Shown: positions 43,656-53,857, counted from the stretch's first letter. The stretch: 56,851 nt of DNA from Saprospiraceae bacterium (GCA_020631105.1 JAHDHW010000016.1:1-56851); one strand, 5' to 3'. Notes: generated from the sequence alone by a model not told the origin. Program-made: numbers and translations.

Positions 43656-46313
43656 CTAATTAAAATCTTCTATTTCGGTACTATCTCTTTCAATCTCATC
43701 TCCCCATTCATCTCCAAAGTCTTCATTCTCCTCTCCATCTCCATCAAGGCTACCATAGGGGCCCCGATCCTGGTTATACAATTCGCAATTAAGCTCGATT
43801 CCGATATCTCCCGAAGGCACGTAGAATCTTGCTTTTGAATCATAATCTATAGTGGTGTCTGCTTCTATTCGCTTAATCAATTTAGCAAAGGCTGGTCGGG
43901 CCATTTTTGCTCCGATTCCAAGGTTCAAAGATCGAAATCTAACCCAACGATCATCTCCACCTACCCAGGTACCCACTACCAAATCAGGGGTTATCCCCAT
44001 AAACCATCCATCGACGTAATCATTGGTTGTACCTGTTTTACCCGCAAGCTCACTCTTTACACCGCCAAAGCCAGGTAGACCTTGATTCATTACATTTTTA
44101 AGCATCTGCACCATCACATAATTGGAAGCCGGATTCAGTGCAATTCGGTCTTGGATGACTTCTTCATATATTTTGTTCCCGTTCCGATCTTCGATACGAG
44201 TGATAAATATTGGCTTATTATAAATCCCGTTATTAGCAAAAGTAGTATAAGCACCAGTCATTTCCATTACAGAAAGATCACTTGCACCCAGACAAATAGA
44301 AGGTTGTTTGGGGACCTTAAGTGTTCCATTGCCACGTTTATAATCCACATCGATCCCCATTCCTTTTACTAAAGATCGTACCGCCCGAGTATCTCCCAGC
44401 TGCTTCATCAAGTAAACAGAAACTGTATTCTTTGACCATTGTAAGCCTTTGAATAAAGTAAAGGGTTGTCCGGAATATTCTGCATTCGCATTTTGGGGAG
44501 TCCAATCCTGTAGCAAGTTAAAGTTACCTTCACCTTTGTGAATAGTATAGGGTAAATCATCAACAATAAAACACGGTGAAATACCAACCTGATCAATAGC
44601 AGTAGCGTAAATAAAAGGTTTGAAGGTAGATCCTACCTGTCGCTCCGTTGTTACGTGATCAAAAGGATAATACTTATGGTTAATTCCTCCAACCCAGGCT
44701 TTCACATGTCCTGTAGCCGGATCAACAGCCATCATACCGACCTGTAGAAAGTTACGATGGTACTTGATGGAATCTAAAGGAGTCAAAACTGTATCCTTTT
44801 CCATTTTTGCGTTATACGCAAAAACTTTCATCTTAACTGGCGTTTCGAAGGATTTACGAACCTTATTTTGCAGCTCTGTCCATTTATTCTTTAGGCGTTC
44901 GTAATTCTGACTTTTTAGAACTTTCCGATATTTAGTAGCTCTTTCATTAGGAATCAAATTACGGGAAACCAACTTAGCAATCGTGCCGGTCTCTGATTCT
45001 GCCTGAATAATACGTTCAATATCATGGTCTCGTAATTCATAGCCATCAATTTCACTGGAGATACGCTTAACGATATCTGACATCACCGCCGTTCGAAGGA
45101 CTCCGTAGCGTTCAGTTTCCCGAATGATTCGTTTCATCGTACGCTTACGTGCAGCATCTTCTATTTCAAGATCTTCTGGTTCTTTCGTAGGATCACGGAA
45201 AGTCCAGGTATCTTTTCCTTTCCAATGTTTATTAAATTTCTCTTGCAGTTGTTCCATATGTTCCCGAACCGATTGCTCAGCATGGTTCTGAATCGCTGGA
45301 TCAAGCGTAGTGTAAATACGCAGGCCGTCCTTAAAGATATTGTACTCTGATCCGTCTGGTTTTAGATTATCTTTTTGGCTCAGGATTCTGGAGAGTTCTT
45401 TTCGGAGTTCCATCCGGAAGTATGGTGCTAATCCATCTGCATGAGTTTCCCGATTGAAGTTTGACATATCTAATGGAAGCTTCCGAAGAGAATCATATTC
45501 CATAGGTTTAAGAAATCCATTTTTCTCCATTTGGTTGAACACCACCATACGTCGATGCTGAACCGTATCCGGACGACGAATTGGATTAAACAAAGAAGGG
45601 TTTTTGAGCATTCCGACCAGAGTTGCCGCTTCTTCTATGGTAAGTTGATCCTGAGTCTGGTTGAAATAAATCTCCGCCGCTGCTTTGATTCCATATGCAC
45701 CATTTAAGAAACTAAATTTATTGAGGTACATAGCCATAATCTCTTCTTTCGTATAGCTACGTTCCAGCTTAATGGCGATGATCCATTCTTTTAATTTTTG
45801 TAGTACCCGTTCTAATCCAGATCCTGGCTTTTCTGTAAAGAGCATTTTTGCCAACTGCTGGGTGATTGTACTTGCTCCTCCGGAACTGCGTTGACCAAGT
45901 AGCACTGTTTTGAAGGCGACTCGTAGTAATCCACGAAAATCAATCCCTGAATGCTCATAAAATCGCTCATCTTCAGTAGCAACCAGAGCCTGAGTTACAA
46001 ATGGGCTAATCTCATTATAAGAGACCTGAATACGATTCTCGTAAAAATATCGCCCTAAGACCTCGCCATCAGCGGCGTAGACTTCAGAGGCCAAATTATT
46101 CTTTGGATTTTCAAGTTCTTCAAAGGATGGTAAATCACTGAAAGATAGCAGCGTGAATGCGCCAATACCAATTAAGATACCCGCTATGGTTAATCCCCAC
46201 ATCCATCGGACAATTTTCCGATAAGTGGGCATTCGTTGCTCACGAAAAGATTTAGGAGTCCCTTCTTCCTGATTTGTTGGAATTTGATCATTCTGATCCA
46301 TATTGCTCATCAT
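43656..46313 (-). CDS. penicillin-binding protein 1A (bifunctional transglycosylase/transpeptidase)
   Basis: 885 aa. Cytoplasmic basic segment, one membrane helix at about 35-57, GT51 transglycosylase domain (ATEDERFYEHSGIDFRGLLR near 115, GGASTITQQLAKMLF) and a transpeptidase domain with the SxxK motif STFK near 563, WSKN as the SxN motif, and KTGTTNDYVDGWFMG near 760. An OB-like insertion sits between. The C terminus is acidic (EENEDFGDEWGDEIERDSTE). It polymerises and cross-links peptidoglycan in the periplasm. Start among MMSNM is unsure by up to 5 codons. Family mrcA/ponA. Confidence 0.94.
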   Translation of the reverse strand: MMSNMDQNDQIPTNQEEGTPKSFREQRMPTYRKIVRWMWGLTIAGILIGIGAFTLLSFSDLPSFEELENPKNNLASEVYAADGEVLGRYFYENRIQVSYNEISPFVTQALVATEDERFYEHSGIDFRGLLRVAFKTVLLGQRSSGGASTITQQLAKMLFTEKPGSGLERVLQKLKEWIIAIKLERSYTKEEIMAMYLNKFSFLNGAYGIKAAAEIYFNQTQDQLTIEEAATLVGMLKNPSLFNPIRRPDTVQHRRMVVFNQMEKNGFLKPMEYDSLRKLPLDMSNFNRETHADGLAPYFRMELRKELSRILSQKDNLKPDGSEYNIFKDGLRIYTTLDPAIQNHAEQSVREHMEQLQEKFNKHWKGKDTWTFRDPTKEPEDLEIEDAARKRTMKRIIRETERYGVLRTAVMSDIVKRISSEIDGYELRDHDIERIIQAESETGTIAKLVSRNLIPNERATKYRKVLKSQNYERLKNKWTELQNKVRKSFETPVKMKVFAYNAKMEKDTVLTPLDSIKYHRNFLQVGMMAVDPATGHVKAWVGGINHKYYPFDHVTTERQVGSTFKPFIYATAIDQVGISPCFIVDDLPYTIHKGEGNFNLLQDWTPQNANAEYSGQPFTLFKGLQWSKNTVSVYLMKQLGDTRAVRSLVKGMGIDVDYKRGNGTLKVPKQPSICLGASDLSVMEMTGAYTTFANNGIYNKPIFITRIEDRNGNKIYEEVIQDRIALNPASNYVMVQMLKNVMNQGLPGFGGVKSELAGKTGTTNDYVDGWFMGITPDLVVGTWVGGDDRWVRFRSLNLGIGAKMARPAFAKLIKRIEADTTIDYDSKARFYVPSGDIGIELNCELYNQDRGPYGSLDGDGEENEDFGDEWGDEIERDSTEIEDFN

Positions 46314-46415
46314 TTAAATACTGATGCAATGTTTTTTTATAGTATGTTCAGCTAGTTTTTTTGGAGTGCGGCCTGCCAAATTAAGCATTATGTCGCATAA
46401 CGCCAAGCCTTGCCC

Positions 46416-47474
46416 CTATAGCTCAATATAATAATTCAGGCTCTCTTTTACTAAGGGCGATTCACAACTTTGGTTGATTACTGCTTCGCCAATATTGCTT
46501 AACATTGTAAAATTGAGCTGTCCGTTTTCATTCTTTTTATCATTCTTCATTAAACGAAGATAATCCTCAAAATATTCATTTTGCAGCAAATACTTGCCAT
46601 AAATTTTTAATATATACGCTGAAACCTCCTCCGCTGATTCATTTGGCAAGTCTAATATTTTGGTCGAAAGATAAGTTTCACAAATCATCCCCGCGGCTAT
46701 CGCCTCTCCATGTAATAATGGATCTGGACTATTTAGCGCCCAGCTTTCAATAGCGTGCCCTACTGTATGGCCAAAATTTAAGGCTTTACGAATATTATAC
46801 TCAAAGGGGTCTTCCTCCACTACCTTCTTTTTAATCTCCAGAGATGGCACTAATAAAGAAGTCCAGTCCACCGTTTCAAGGTTTTCAATGCTCTTTAGTT
46901 TTTCCCAGAGTGTAGCATCTGCGATCAGGCCATGCTTGATAATCTCCGCCAGGCCACTTCTCAGCTCTCTGACGGGCAGCGTTTTCAAGAAGATCGGGTC
47001 TATAAATACCGCTTGAGGATTGTTAAACACGCCTACACTATTCTTCACTTCTGCAAAATCAATCCCCAGCTTCCCTCCGATTGAGGAATCCACATCCGAT
47101 AGTAAGGTAGTTGGAATCTGAATAAAATCGATCCCCCTTTTATAGGTTGAAGCACAGAAACCTCCCATATCACCAATTACCCCGCCGCCCAGATTGATTA
47201 CAAGTGCTTTGCGATCAGCTTTCGCTTCCATCAGGGCCTTCCAGATAAAGCTACAGGTATGAATATTCTTATGTATTTCTCCGGACTGGATTTCAATAAT
47301 TGTTGCTTCCTTTAAGGAACTATACTTATGAATAAGCGGAAGACAATGGGCCTTCGTATTCTCATCAACCAGGATGAAATATTGCGAATAAGTACAATCA
47401 TCCAGAAATGCCTGCAAGGCTTCCCAAATCTCTCCTACATAAATATTATAATCATCCAGCGCTATCGTCTGCAT
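46416..47474 (-). CDS. aroB: 3-dehydroquinate synthase
   Basis: 352 aa, normal AroB length. NAD and metal motifs: VINLGGGVIGDMGGFCASTYKRG, then IQIPTTLLSDVDSSIGGKLGID, ELRSGLAEIIKHGLI, LNFGHTVGHAIESW and LLHGEAIAAGM, which together give the zinc ligands and active-site Lys residues. It makes 3-dehydroquinate in the shikimate pathway. A TACCTTTG promoter box is 24 nt upstream. aroA lies 2.4 kb away on the other strand. Confidence 0.96.
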   Translation of the reverse strand: MQTIALDDYNIYVGEIWEALQAFLDDCTYSQYFILVDENTKAHCLPLIHKYSSLKEATIIEIQSGEIHKNIHTCSFIWKALMEAKADRKALVINLGGGVIGDMGGFCASTYKRGIDFIQIPTTLLSDVDSSIGGKLGIDFAEVKNSVGVFNNPQAVFIDPIFLKTLPVRELRSGLAEIIKHGLIADATLWEKLKSIENLETVDWTSLLVPSLEIKKKVVEEDPFEYNIRKALNFGHTVGHAIESWALNSPDPLLHGEAIAAGMICETYLSTKILDLPNESAEEVSAYILKIYGKYLLQNEYFEDYLRLMKNDKKNENGQLNFTMLSNIGEAVINQSCESPLVKESLNYYIEL

Positions 47475-47497
47475 AAGGCTTGAAATTTATTACTACA

Positions 47498-47505
47498 CAA
47501 AGGTA
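47498..47505 (-). promoter_or_regulatory. -7 box of aroB (TACCTTTG)
   Basis: TACCTTTG on the minus strand, 23 nt before the aroB ATG, matches TAnnTTTG. Confidence 0.5.
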
Positions 47506-47587
47506 CAATGAGATTTAGCTTTTAGAAGGGTATAATGCACAAATGTGGCAAAAAAATGAAAAAGCGTAGCCGATCTCTGGAAATTCG

Positions 47588-47884
47588 TTATTCTGCCTGA
47601 TCTTCAAGTGTAACACTCCAGGCTTCCGGCTTATCAGAAAACAGTTTTTTCGTCCTGGCCCAGGTCTGTTGGAAAAGTTCAGAATAGCGGTAATTATTGA
47701 GTGCTTCATCGCTATCCCATATACTAAAGGTGAAAAATATATTAGTTTCCTTCACCCCTTGTAATAATTCAACATGATGACAGCCTTCAAAGGCTTTGAT
47801 TTTCTGTTTGCTCTGACCGAATATCTCCTGAAATTGCTCAATATACTGAGGTTCGAAGGTTAACTTTACTATTCTCTTGATCAT
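47588..47884 (-). CDS. antibiotic biosynthesis monooxygenase (ABM)-domain protein
   Basis: 98 aa, the length of a single ABM domain. Pattern: IVKLTFEPQYIEQFQEIF, FEGCHHVELLQGVKE, FSIWDSDEALNNYRYSELF, as in dimeric ABM ferredoxin-like proteins (YgiN/HmoB-like). Function is unassigned; members act as quinone monooxygenases, haem degraders or simply bind small molecules. Encoded 22 bp after the SAM hydroxide adenosyltransferase gene. Confidence 0.82.
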   Translation of the reverse strand: MIKRIVKLTFEPQYIEQFQEIFGQSKQKIKAFEGCHHVELLQGVKETNIFFTFSIWDSDEALNNYRYSELFQQTWARTKKLFSDKPEAWSVTLEDQAE

Positions 47885-47906
47885 ATTATTTTTTCCTTCG
47901 ATTTAA

Positions 47907-48668
47907 TTATTCAAATTCGATATTCACTCCATCTTCCAGGTTTAATCCCAGCAGACTAGAAGCTTTACCGGTGTTTACTGCTATCTCAAGAAATCCGGCA
48001 GAATTAAAAAGACACAAGGGCTCTCCAACCGGAACATCAGCATAGCTATAGCTAATCTTATCGATTGGATTAAAACGTTTAAAGTAGATTTTTGCCTTCC
48101 TTTTTTTGCGGATTTGTTGAAAGAGTGTTTCTGAAATATTTACCACTACGTTCTCATAATGATCAATATGAATAACCGCTCCCTTAATCATATCTGGAGT
48201 TGTAATAGGTTGAAAAGTCATGCGCTCTTCAATTTCATCTACTAATATTCCAATTTCATTGAAAGGCATCCCTCCCGAAATATGTTGAACGGCTTTAGCA
48301 ATCGTATCCTGACTCAATAATTCAGGAGTCCCTTCTAGTTCATAAATTTTATCTGCCTCTCCTTCAAATACCAAAGAAAATATACCATTATCCGGGCCAA
48401 TGAAATAATGGTCTTTATAGCGCGCTGCCAAATAACAACGTCCACTATCATAATGACTATTCACAGAGACCAGGTGAATTGTACCCTTTGGAAAACTTCC
48501 ATAGGCATTTTTTAAGATATAAGCCCCCTGAACTATATCGAATGGCTTGATGTTATGAGATATATCGACGATATTGAGAGCAGGATTACGGGAAAGTATC
48601 GCCCCTTTAATTACCGCTGAATAGTAATCTTGCAATCCTAGATCCGAGGTGAAGGTGACAAGCGCCAT
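47907..48668 (-). CDS. SAM hydroxide adenosyltransferase (DUF62, fluorinase-like fold)
   Basis: 253 aa. The N-terminal motif FTSDLGLQDYYSAVIKGAI and the later GPDNGIFSL, SGMPFNEIG and ENVVVNIS (substrate and Asp positions) place it in the DUF62/SAM hydroxide adenosyltransferase family, which hydrolyses SAM to adenosine and methionine. Halogenases share the fold but are rare. Paired with the ABM-domain gene. Upstream, the divergent phoH gene shares the 150-bp gap. Confidence 0.92.
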   Translation of the reverse strand: MALVTFTSDLGLQDYYSAVIKGAILSRNPALNIVDISHNIKPFDIVQGAYILKNAYGSFPKGTIHLVSVNSHYDSGRCYLAARYKDHYFIGPDNGIFSLVFEGEADKIYELEGTPELLSQDTIAKAVQHISGGMPFNEIGILVDEIEERMTFQPITTPDMIKGAVIHIDHYENVVVNISETLFQQIRKKRKAKIYFKRFNPIDKISYSYADVPVGEPLCLFNSAGFLEIAVNTGKASSLLGLNLEDGVNIEFE

Positions 48669-48818
48669 ATTTTCATTTAATTTTCAATTGATCGATTTCT
48701 TAAGAAGTAGAATGAAGACTTCTTGACAAGAATGCGCTAACTTTACCGCAAATTAAATCAATTTTACTGAATAGACCTGTTTCTGAGCGAACAAGTCGCA
48801 TTTTAAAATAACAACGTA

Positions 48819-49853
48819 TTGAGTGAAATAATTCTTAACATTGATGGTGTAGATCCCCTTGATCTGTACGGTGAAAAGAACAAGAAGTTAAATCTACTCC
48901 GTCAAGCATATCCAAATGTCAAAATTACTTCTCGCGGAAGTAACGTAAAAATAAGTAGCGAAAGTAAAAAAGAAGCACAAGCTGTTAAAGGTAAATTCGA
49001 GATGATGATCCGCTTATTAAAAGAGCAGCATGATCTTACAATCGAAACGATCAAAGATTTACTAAATGGTAGTAACCCCTTCGATAGTCGTATTAGCAAT
49101 GGTGACTCCAGCAATGCTACTTTAGTGCATGGCCGTGGTGGTAAGCCAATCAAACCTAAGACTCGCAATCAGAAAAGATTAGTCGAAGCTTCCGAAAACA
49201 GTGATATCGTATTCGCAATAGGGCCTGCCGGAACGGGTAAAACTTATACCGCCGTCGCAATTGCCGTTCGAGCACTAAAAAATAGATTAGTCAAAAAGAT
49301 TATCCTAACACGACCTGCAGTTGAAGCAGGAGAAAGCTTAGGGTTTCTTCCTGGTGACCTTAAAGACAAAGTTGATCCATACCTGCGTCCTCTGTATGAT
49401 GCACTGGACGATATGCTTCCTTTGGAGAAGCTCAACTTCTTTATGACCAATCGGGTGATTGAAGTTGCTCCGCTAGCCTTTATGCGTGGACGGACTTTGG
49501 ATAATGCCTTTATCATTTTGGATGAAGCGCAGAATGCAACGCCAGGACAGTTAAAGATGTTCCTGACTCGTATCGGACCTTCCGCAAAATGTATCATCAC
49601 CGGTGATCTTTCTCAGATTGACCTCCCTTATAATCAGATTTCAGGTTTACGACAAAACCTGGGTATGCTGGAACGAATCGACGGAATAGAGTCCGTTTAT
49701 CTTACTGCCGAAGATGTTGTTCGACACCGACTGGTCAAAGAGATTATCAAGGCATATGATCGCGAAGCAAATAAGCGTAAGGAGCGAAAAGAAGCAGAGA
49801 AAAAAGCAAAAGAGGAATCTGACAATAATAACGAACAATCTAACGAAAACTGA
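48819..49853 (+). CDS. phoH: PhoH-family P-loop ATPase
   Basis: 344 aa, starting with TTG (TTG AGT GAA at 48819), since no ATG gives the full N-terminal domain. A KH-like N-terminal segment precedes the P-loop domain: [16 protein letters not shown] is Walker [21 protein letters not shown] contains Walker B, and [13 protein letters not shown] is a helicase-like motif. The C-terminal tail is Lys/Glu-rich. PhoH proteins are linked to RNA processing and ribosome assembly. aroA follows after 10 bp, so the two are co-transcribed. Confidence 0.93.
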   Translation: MSEIILNIDGVDPLDLYGEKNKKLNLLRQAYPNVKITSRGSNVKISSESKKEAQAVKGKFEMMIRLLKEQHDLTIETIKDLLNGSNPFDSRISNGDSSNATLVHGRGGKPIKPKTRNQKRLVEASENSDIVFAIGPAGTGKTYTAVAIAVRALKNRLVKKIILTRPAVEAGESLGFLPGDLKDKVDPYLRPLYDALDDMLPLEKLNFFMTNRVIEVAPLAFMRGRTLDNAFIILDEAQNATPGQLKMFLTRIGPSAKCIITGDLSQIDLPYNQISGLRQNLGMLERIDGIESVYLTAEDVVRHRLVKEIIKAYDREANKRKERKEAEKKAKEESDNNNEQSNEN

Positions 49854-49863
49854 TCAACAAGCA

Positions 49864-51105
49864 ATGACCTTCACATTATCTAAGCCTAATCGTTCAATTC
49901 GTGGCATCATAAGACTGGACGGCTCTAAAAGTATAAGTAACCGCGCATTAATTATCAGAGCGCTTTGTAACACCCCCTTCGAAATAGATCTACTCTCTAC
50001 TTCTAAAGATACGATAACGCTCCAGGCACTGTTGGCTAGTGATGAAGAAATCCGTGATGCTGGTGCAGCAGGTACTACCTTCCGATTTATGACTGCTTAC
50101 TTATCTATGCAGCAAGGCACTCAAATCCTGACCGGATCAGAGCGAATGAAGCAAAGGCCTATCGGTGTACTCGTCGATGCCCTCCGTCAGTTAGGTGCTA
50201 AAATTGACTACCTTGAAAATGAAGGTTATCCTCCCTTAAAGATTCATGCTCCCGAACCCGTAAATAATAATCGTTTAGCGATCTCCGCAAATGTCAGTAG
50301 TCAGTATATTTCCGCACTGTTAATGATCGGGCCTACTCTACCGGATGGCATTGAACTGGAGTTAGCCACTAATGTCGTTTCCAGACCTTATATCGAGATG
50401 ACGCTCAACCTGATGGCGCACTTCGGTATTGAACATGAATGGAAAGAAAATATTATTCGAGTTGCTCCGCAAGCCTACAAGGCAAAACCATATAAAGTCG
50501 AGGCCGACTGGTCAGCGGCTTCCTACTACTATGCACTGGCTGCTTTTGCGGATGACCTCGATCTTCAACTTGATGGGATTTGGGAAGATAGTGTACAAGG
50601 TGATTCCGTACTCTCCAAAATGATGAACGCATTCGGGGTACAAAGTACTTTTAATGAGACCGGAGTACACTTAAATAAATCGAGAGCTCCAATGCAATCT
50701 GAGTTCGAATGGGATTTTATCCGTTGTCCGGATATTGCGCAGACCCTGGCGGTTGTCTGTGCAGGCTTGGGGGTAAAAGGATCTTTTACCGGCTTAGAAA
50801 CCCTTCGAATTAAAGAGACCGATCGGATCGATGCGCTACATAATGAATTAGAAAAAGTAGCTGCGTATTTCGAACTTGATGAAGAAAAGTCAATTGAAAA
50901 AGGGCAGGAATATTTTTCTACTAATGGGCAAGCAGTGATTTCTAATCCAACTTTCGAAACTTACGAGGATCATCGGATGGCTATGGCTTTTGCACCTTTG
51001 GCAATGCTCGGTCATATTAAAATCGAAGAGCCAATGGTAGTGGTAAAATCCTATCCTAAATTTTATGAAGACTTCGAAAAATTAGGATTCCTTGTACAGC
51101 GGTAA
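49864..51105 (+). CDS. aroA: 3-phosphoshikimate 1-carboxyvinyltransferase (EPSP synthase)
   Basis: 413 aa from the ATG at 49864 (MTFTLSKPNRSI). The open frame extends back to 49714 inside phoH, but that part is out of frame with phoH and unlike AroA. Motifs: LDGSKSISNRALIIRAL, GAAGTTFRFMTAYL, RPIGVLVDALRQLGA, LRIKETDRIDAL and EDHRMAMAFAPLA. It joins shikimate 3-phosphate and PEP. A repeat copy begins at its stop codon. Confidence 0.95.
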   Translation: MTFTLSKPNRSIRGIIRLDGSKSISNRALIIRALCNTPFEIDLLSTSKDTITLQALLASDEEIRDAGAAGTTFRFMTAYLSMQQGTQILTGSERMKQRPIGVLVDALRQLGAKIDYLENEGYPPLKIHAPEPVNNNRLAISANVSSQYISALLMIGPTLPDGIELELATNVVSRPYIEMTLNLMAHFGIEHEWKENIIRVAPQAYKAKPYKVEADWSAASYYYALAAFADDLDLQLDGIWEDSVQGDSVLSKMMNAFGVQSTFNETGVHLNKSRAPMQSEFEWDFIRCPDIAQTLAVVCAGLGVKGSFTGLETLRIKETDRIDALHNELEKVAAYFELDEEKSIEKGQEYFSTNGQAVISNPTFETYEDHRMAMAFAPLAMLGHIKIEEPMVVVKSYPKFYEDFEKLGFLVQR

Positions 51106-51170
51106 TATTTTTTATTCGCTGAGCTGCCCTTTCTGCCAAAGGCAGTAAAGCGCTACGGCTTTGATCAAAC
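51104..51170 (+). repeat. intergenic repeat copy D (core at 51111-51121)
   Basis: AATATTTTTTATTCGCTG at 51104-51121 starts within the aroA stop codon and is identical, on the other strand, to copy E. It is followed by a CTGCC/GGCAG palindrome and GCGCTACGGC, occupying the whole gap between convergent aroA and pabB, so it may also act as a terminator. Confidence 0.6.
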
Positions 51171-51179
51171 ATCCTTTGG

Positions 51180-52526
51180 CTATGATGCTTCCGCTTTCTT
51201 TTCAACAGATACTCCAAGGACTTCCAAAATTGCTTTCGCTTTAAGTAAACATTCTTCGTACTCCAAGGCTGGAACACTTCCAAAAACAATCGCTCCTCCG
51301 ACTTGAAAGGAAAGATATGATTCCGCTTGATTATATATCAAGCTTCTGATCACCACATTAAAATCAAAATCACCATCCGGACGAATATACCCCACTGCTC
51401 CCGAATATAGTCCTCTTCGAGAAACCTCATACGCTTCAATTAATTCCATTGCTCTTATCTTTGGAGCGCCAGTCATCGACCCCATTGGAAAACAGTTTTT
51501 CAAAGCATCTATAAAATGAACGTCAGGTCGTAATCGTCCGGAGACTGTCGAGATCATTTGATGTACTTGTTCAAATGTATAGATCCCAAACAGTTCATCG
51601 ACCTTTACACTCCCTGCCTGGCAAGATCTGGATAAATCATTTCGAACTAAATCCACAATCATTACATTTTCAGATCGATCTTTCTTACTGTAAAATAGTT
51701 GTTCCTTTAGTGCGCTGTCTTCCTCCGAGTTCATACCCCGCCGAATCGTACCTTTGATAGGTTGAGAAATCAATTGATCTTTTATTTTTCTTATAAATCG
51801 CTCCGGGCTGGCGCAAATTAAATATTGCCCTCTACATTTATAATAACTAGCAAAAGGAGCACTAGTTAAGGCCTTAAGTTTTCGAAAAGTATTCAAAGGG
51901 TGAATACTGGTGTCTTCCATATAAAACTCCTGGCACAGATTCAATTCATAAATATCTCCGGCAATAATATGCTGTCGAATGTTTTCGACTTTTTGCAAAT
52001 AAGCAGCTTTGGACATTCGAGCTTTCAATTCTGGAACGACTAATTGAAAGCTATTAAAAACTTCTAAATCCTCAACTGAATTTATCTCTCTGTTTATAAT
52101 TTCTTGATAGAGTTCCTCCGCTTGTTTGTTCAAACTATGGATTCGAATCTCCGTATCAAAAATTTCAACTACTACGCGAGGTCGAAAAAAATGAAGGTCA
52201 GGAATATTTAGTCTATCCTGATTTTCGGAGCTTAAAGCTTCTGTATCGTTTTTGAGGTCGTAAGTTAAAAACCCAAAACACCAATCTTTCTGCTCTTCAT
52301 AAAATGCTTTCAGATCATCAAACGCATTATTAGACTGCCTAATCAGTTCATCTGAACAGCCAACCGCTAGCAAAGCCTCATATCCTCCAGCAGAAGATTT
52401 TTGGTTACTATCCAGATAAGACACAATCTCAAATTGATCGGCCCAGTCCAAAGCTTTTTCTTTAAACTTTGAAATATCTTTTGGATAAAAAGACGCAGTA
52501 TTACGAATAGATTCTAAAAGGATCAC
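51180..52526 (-). CDS. pabB: aminodeoxychorismate synthase component I (chorismate-binding)
   Basis: 448 aa. The chorismate-binding core covers about 180-440 with the signature PMGSMTGAPKIRAMELI, PIKGTIRRG, and FNVVIRSLIYN. N-terminal part (1-170) is divergent, as in PabB. It converts chorismate with ammonia to 4-amino-4-deoxychorismate for folate. Anthranilate synthase TrpE is the alternative, but the absence of trp genes and the nearby folB favour PabB. No glutaminase or pabC gene is adjacent. Confidence 0.85.
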   Translation of the reverse strand: MILLESIRNTASFYPKDISKFKEKALDWADQFEIVSYLDSNQKSSAGGYEALLAVGCSDELIRQSNNAFDDLKAFYEEQKDWCFGFLTYDLKNDTEALSSENQDRLNIPDLHFFRPRVVVEIFDTEIRIHSLNKQAEELYQEIINREINSVEDLEVFNSFQLVVPELKARMSKAAYLQKVENIRQHIIAGDIYELNLCQEFYMEDTSIHPLNTFRKLKALTSAPFASYYKCRGQYLICASPERFIRKIKDQLISQPIKGTIRRGMNSEEDSALKEQLFYSKKDRSENVMIVDLVRNDLSRSCQAGSVKVDELFGIYTFEQVHQMISTVSGRLRPDVHFIDALKNCFPMGSMTGAPKIRAMELIEAYEVSRRGLYSGAVGYIRPDGDFDFNVVIRSLIYNQAESYLSFQVGGAIVFGSVPALEYEECLLKAKAILEVLGVSVEKKAEAS

Positions 52527-52581
52527 AGAAATAAGCTCATCAAAAAATTAAGATAATAGTTCTTCTGATAATAAGACAAAA

Positions 52582-52618
52582 AAAAGAACTACAGGGTCAC
52601 GCGCTGTAGTTCTTTTTT
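52582..52618 (-). terminator. terminator of the OmpA-domain gene
   Basis: AAAAAGAACTACAG (52582-52595) pairs perfectly with CTGTAGTTCTTTTT (52605-52618) around a 9-nt loop, with T-tracts on both strands. It follows the OmpA-type gene by 24 bp and lies upstream of pabB. Confidence 0.85.
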
Positions 52619-52642
52619 TAAGGTTTAACATTTGTTTAAGCA

Positions 52643-53857
52643 TCAACCGTCCAGATCGAGGATTTTGATTTCTACCCTTTGGTTGCGTTTACGTCCGGTG
52701 GGTGTTGCATTGGTAGCGACAGGATTTCGTTTTCCATATCCTTTAAATACAAGTCGGTCTTCCCGAATTCCTTTTTCAACTAAGTACTCTGCAACGGCTT
52801 TAGCACGAAGCTTCGAGAGTTGATCGCAGAAAGATGTTTGACATCGGTTATTAGTATGGCCTCCAATTTCAATAGAAACTTCAGGATGTGCTCTCATAAA
52901 ACCATAAATTTCATCTAATACCGGGAATGCATTAGGTAAAATAGTAGAAGAATCTGCTTGAAATGATAGCTTCTGAATTCGGATTACTTCTCCTTCGGTC
53001 ATTTTCTTGCGATCAAGGTTCAGGATACTTTTCTCCGAGTTGTAGGTTTCAACCGGATCGGGAGTTGGCGTCTGCGTAGAGACGATTGGATCCTCCTTTG
53101 GTTCTTTCTTCGGTTTAGTAGGTTTAACATTAACTACGGCTGGTGGATCCGGGGTCGGTTCAGGATCAACTTGTGGTTCTACATCAACTATCGGGGGTTC
53201 GTCCTCATCACAAGCAATCATTTTGATACTAGACAAATCATCCATCAGGATATTACCATTATAGGGTAAAGGTGTTGGTGTTTTATAGAATGCTTCAATT
53301 AAGATGTAGCTATAAGTTTTCTTAGGTTCAAACCTTAAGGTGTATTCCTTCCAGGTGGTATGGTCTACTGGCGGTGTCTCATCCAAAAGTTCTAATTTAC
53401 TACAATATCCGTTTCCGCCCCAAACCCGAACAAGAATAGGTCGATTATAGAGTACGTTTTTTTGTGTAATTCTACTTTGGCTCACCAAATCTTCAGAATG
53501 GCTCAACTTCATACTAAAGGAATAACATTTCCCCGCTTGCATTGGAGTACGTAAACGTTGAGACATTGCCTCCCAGGTATCATTATCTCTGGCAACTAAA
53601 CCAATGTAATAGCTTCCTCCGGCTGCAGGTAGTTCAACGCCAAAGTTTCCGGGTTGAGCATCAGGTGTATTTAGGTCAGGTCTGCCACAAGAATACCATC
53701 CTTTTGCTCCAAGACAACATTCAGGGCGGCCGAGCGCATCCGCATAGGGGCTTTCAAAAGAAGGATTAGATAATCGAATTTCTTCCTGCCCCGTTGCATC
53801 GACGGCAGCCCAGAGTAAAAGAGAAAATAAGCTCAGGAGGTATTTACCAGTATTCAT
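52643..53857 (-). CDS. OmpA-family outer-membrane protein with N-terminal lectin-like domain
   Basis: 404 aa from the ATG at 53855-53857 (MNTGKYLLSLFSLLLWAAV, signal peptide cut after ATGQ). The frame is open 6 codons further. The N-terminal half (about 25-220) resembles carbohydrate-binding-like jelly-roll modules (NPSFESPYAD, CYSFSMKLSHS, YILIEAFYKTP). A Pro/Glu/Asp/Lys linker at 220-265 leads to an OmpA domain (about 285-400) with the peptidoglycan-binding pattern IEIGGHTNNRCQT and LSKLRAKAVAEYLVEKGI. It probably tethers the outer membrane to peptidoglycan. A strong terminator follows. Confidence 0.88.
   Translation of the reverse strand: MNTGKYLLSLFSLLLWAAVDATGQEEIRLSNPSFESPYADALGRPECCLGAKGWYSCGRPDLNTPDAQPGNFGVELPAAGGSYYIGLVARDNDTWEAMSQRLRTPMQAGKCYSFSMKLSHSEDLVSQSRITQKNVLYNRPILVRVWGGNGYCSKLELLDETPPVDHTTWKEYTLRFEPKKTYSYILIEAFYKTPTPLPYNGNILMDDLSSIKMIACDEDEPPIVDVEPQVDPEPTPDPPAVVNVKPTKPKKEPKEDPIVSTQTPTPDPVETYNSEKSILNLDRKKMTEGEVIRIQKLSFQADSSTILPNAFPVLDEIYGFMRAHPEVSIEIGGHTNNRCQTSFCDQLSKLRAKAVAEYLVEKGIREDRLVFKGYGKRNPVATNATPTGRKRNQRVEIKILDLDG

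Noticed and set aside
49714-49863. Longer N terminus for EPSP synthase
   Set aside because: It overlaps phoH in another frame, and the AroA family begins at the ATG at 49864.
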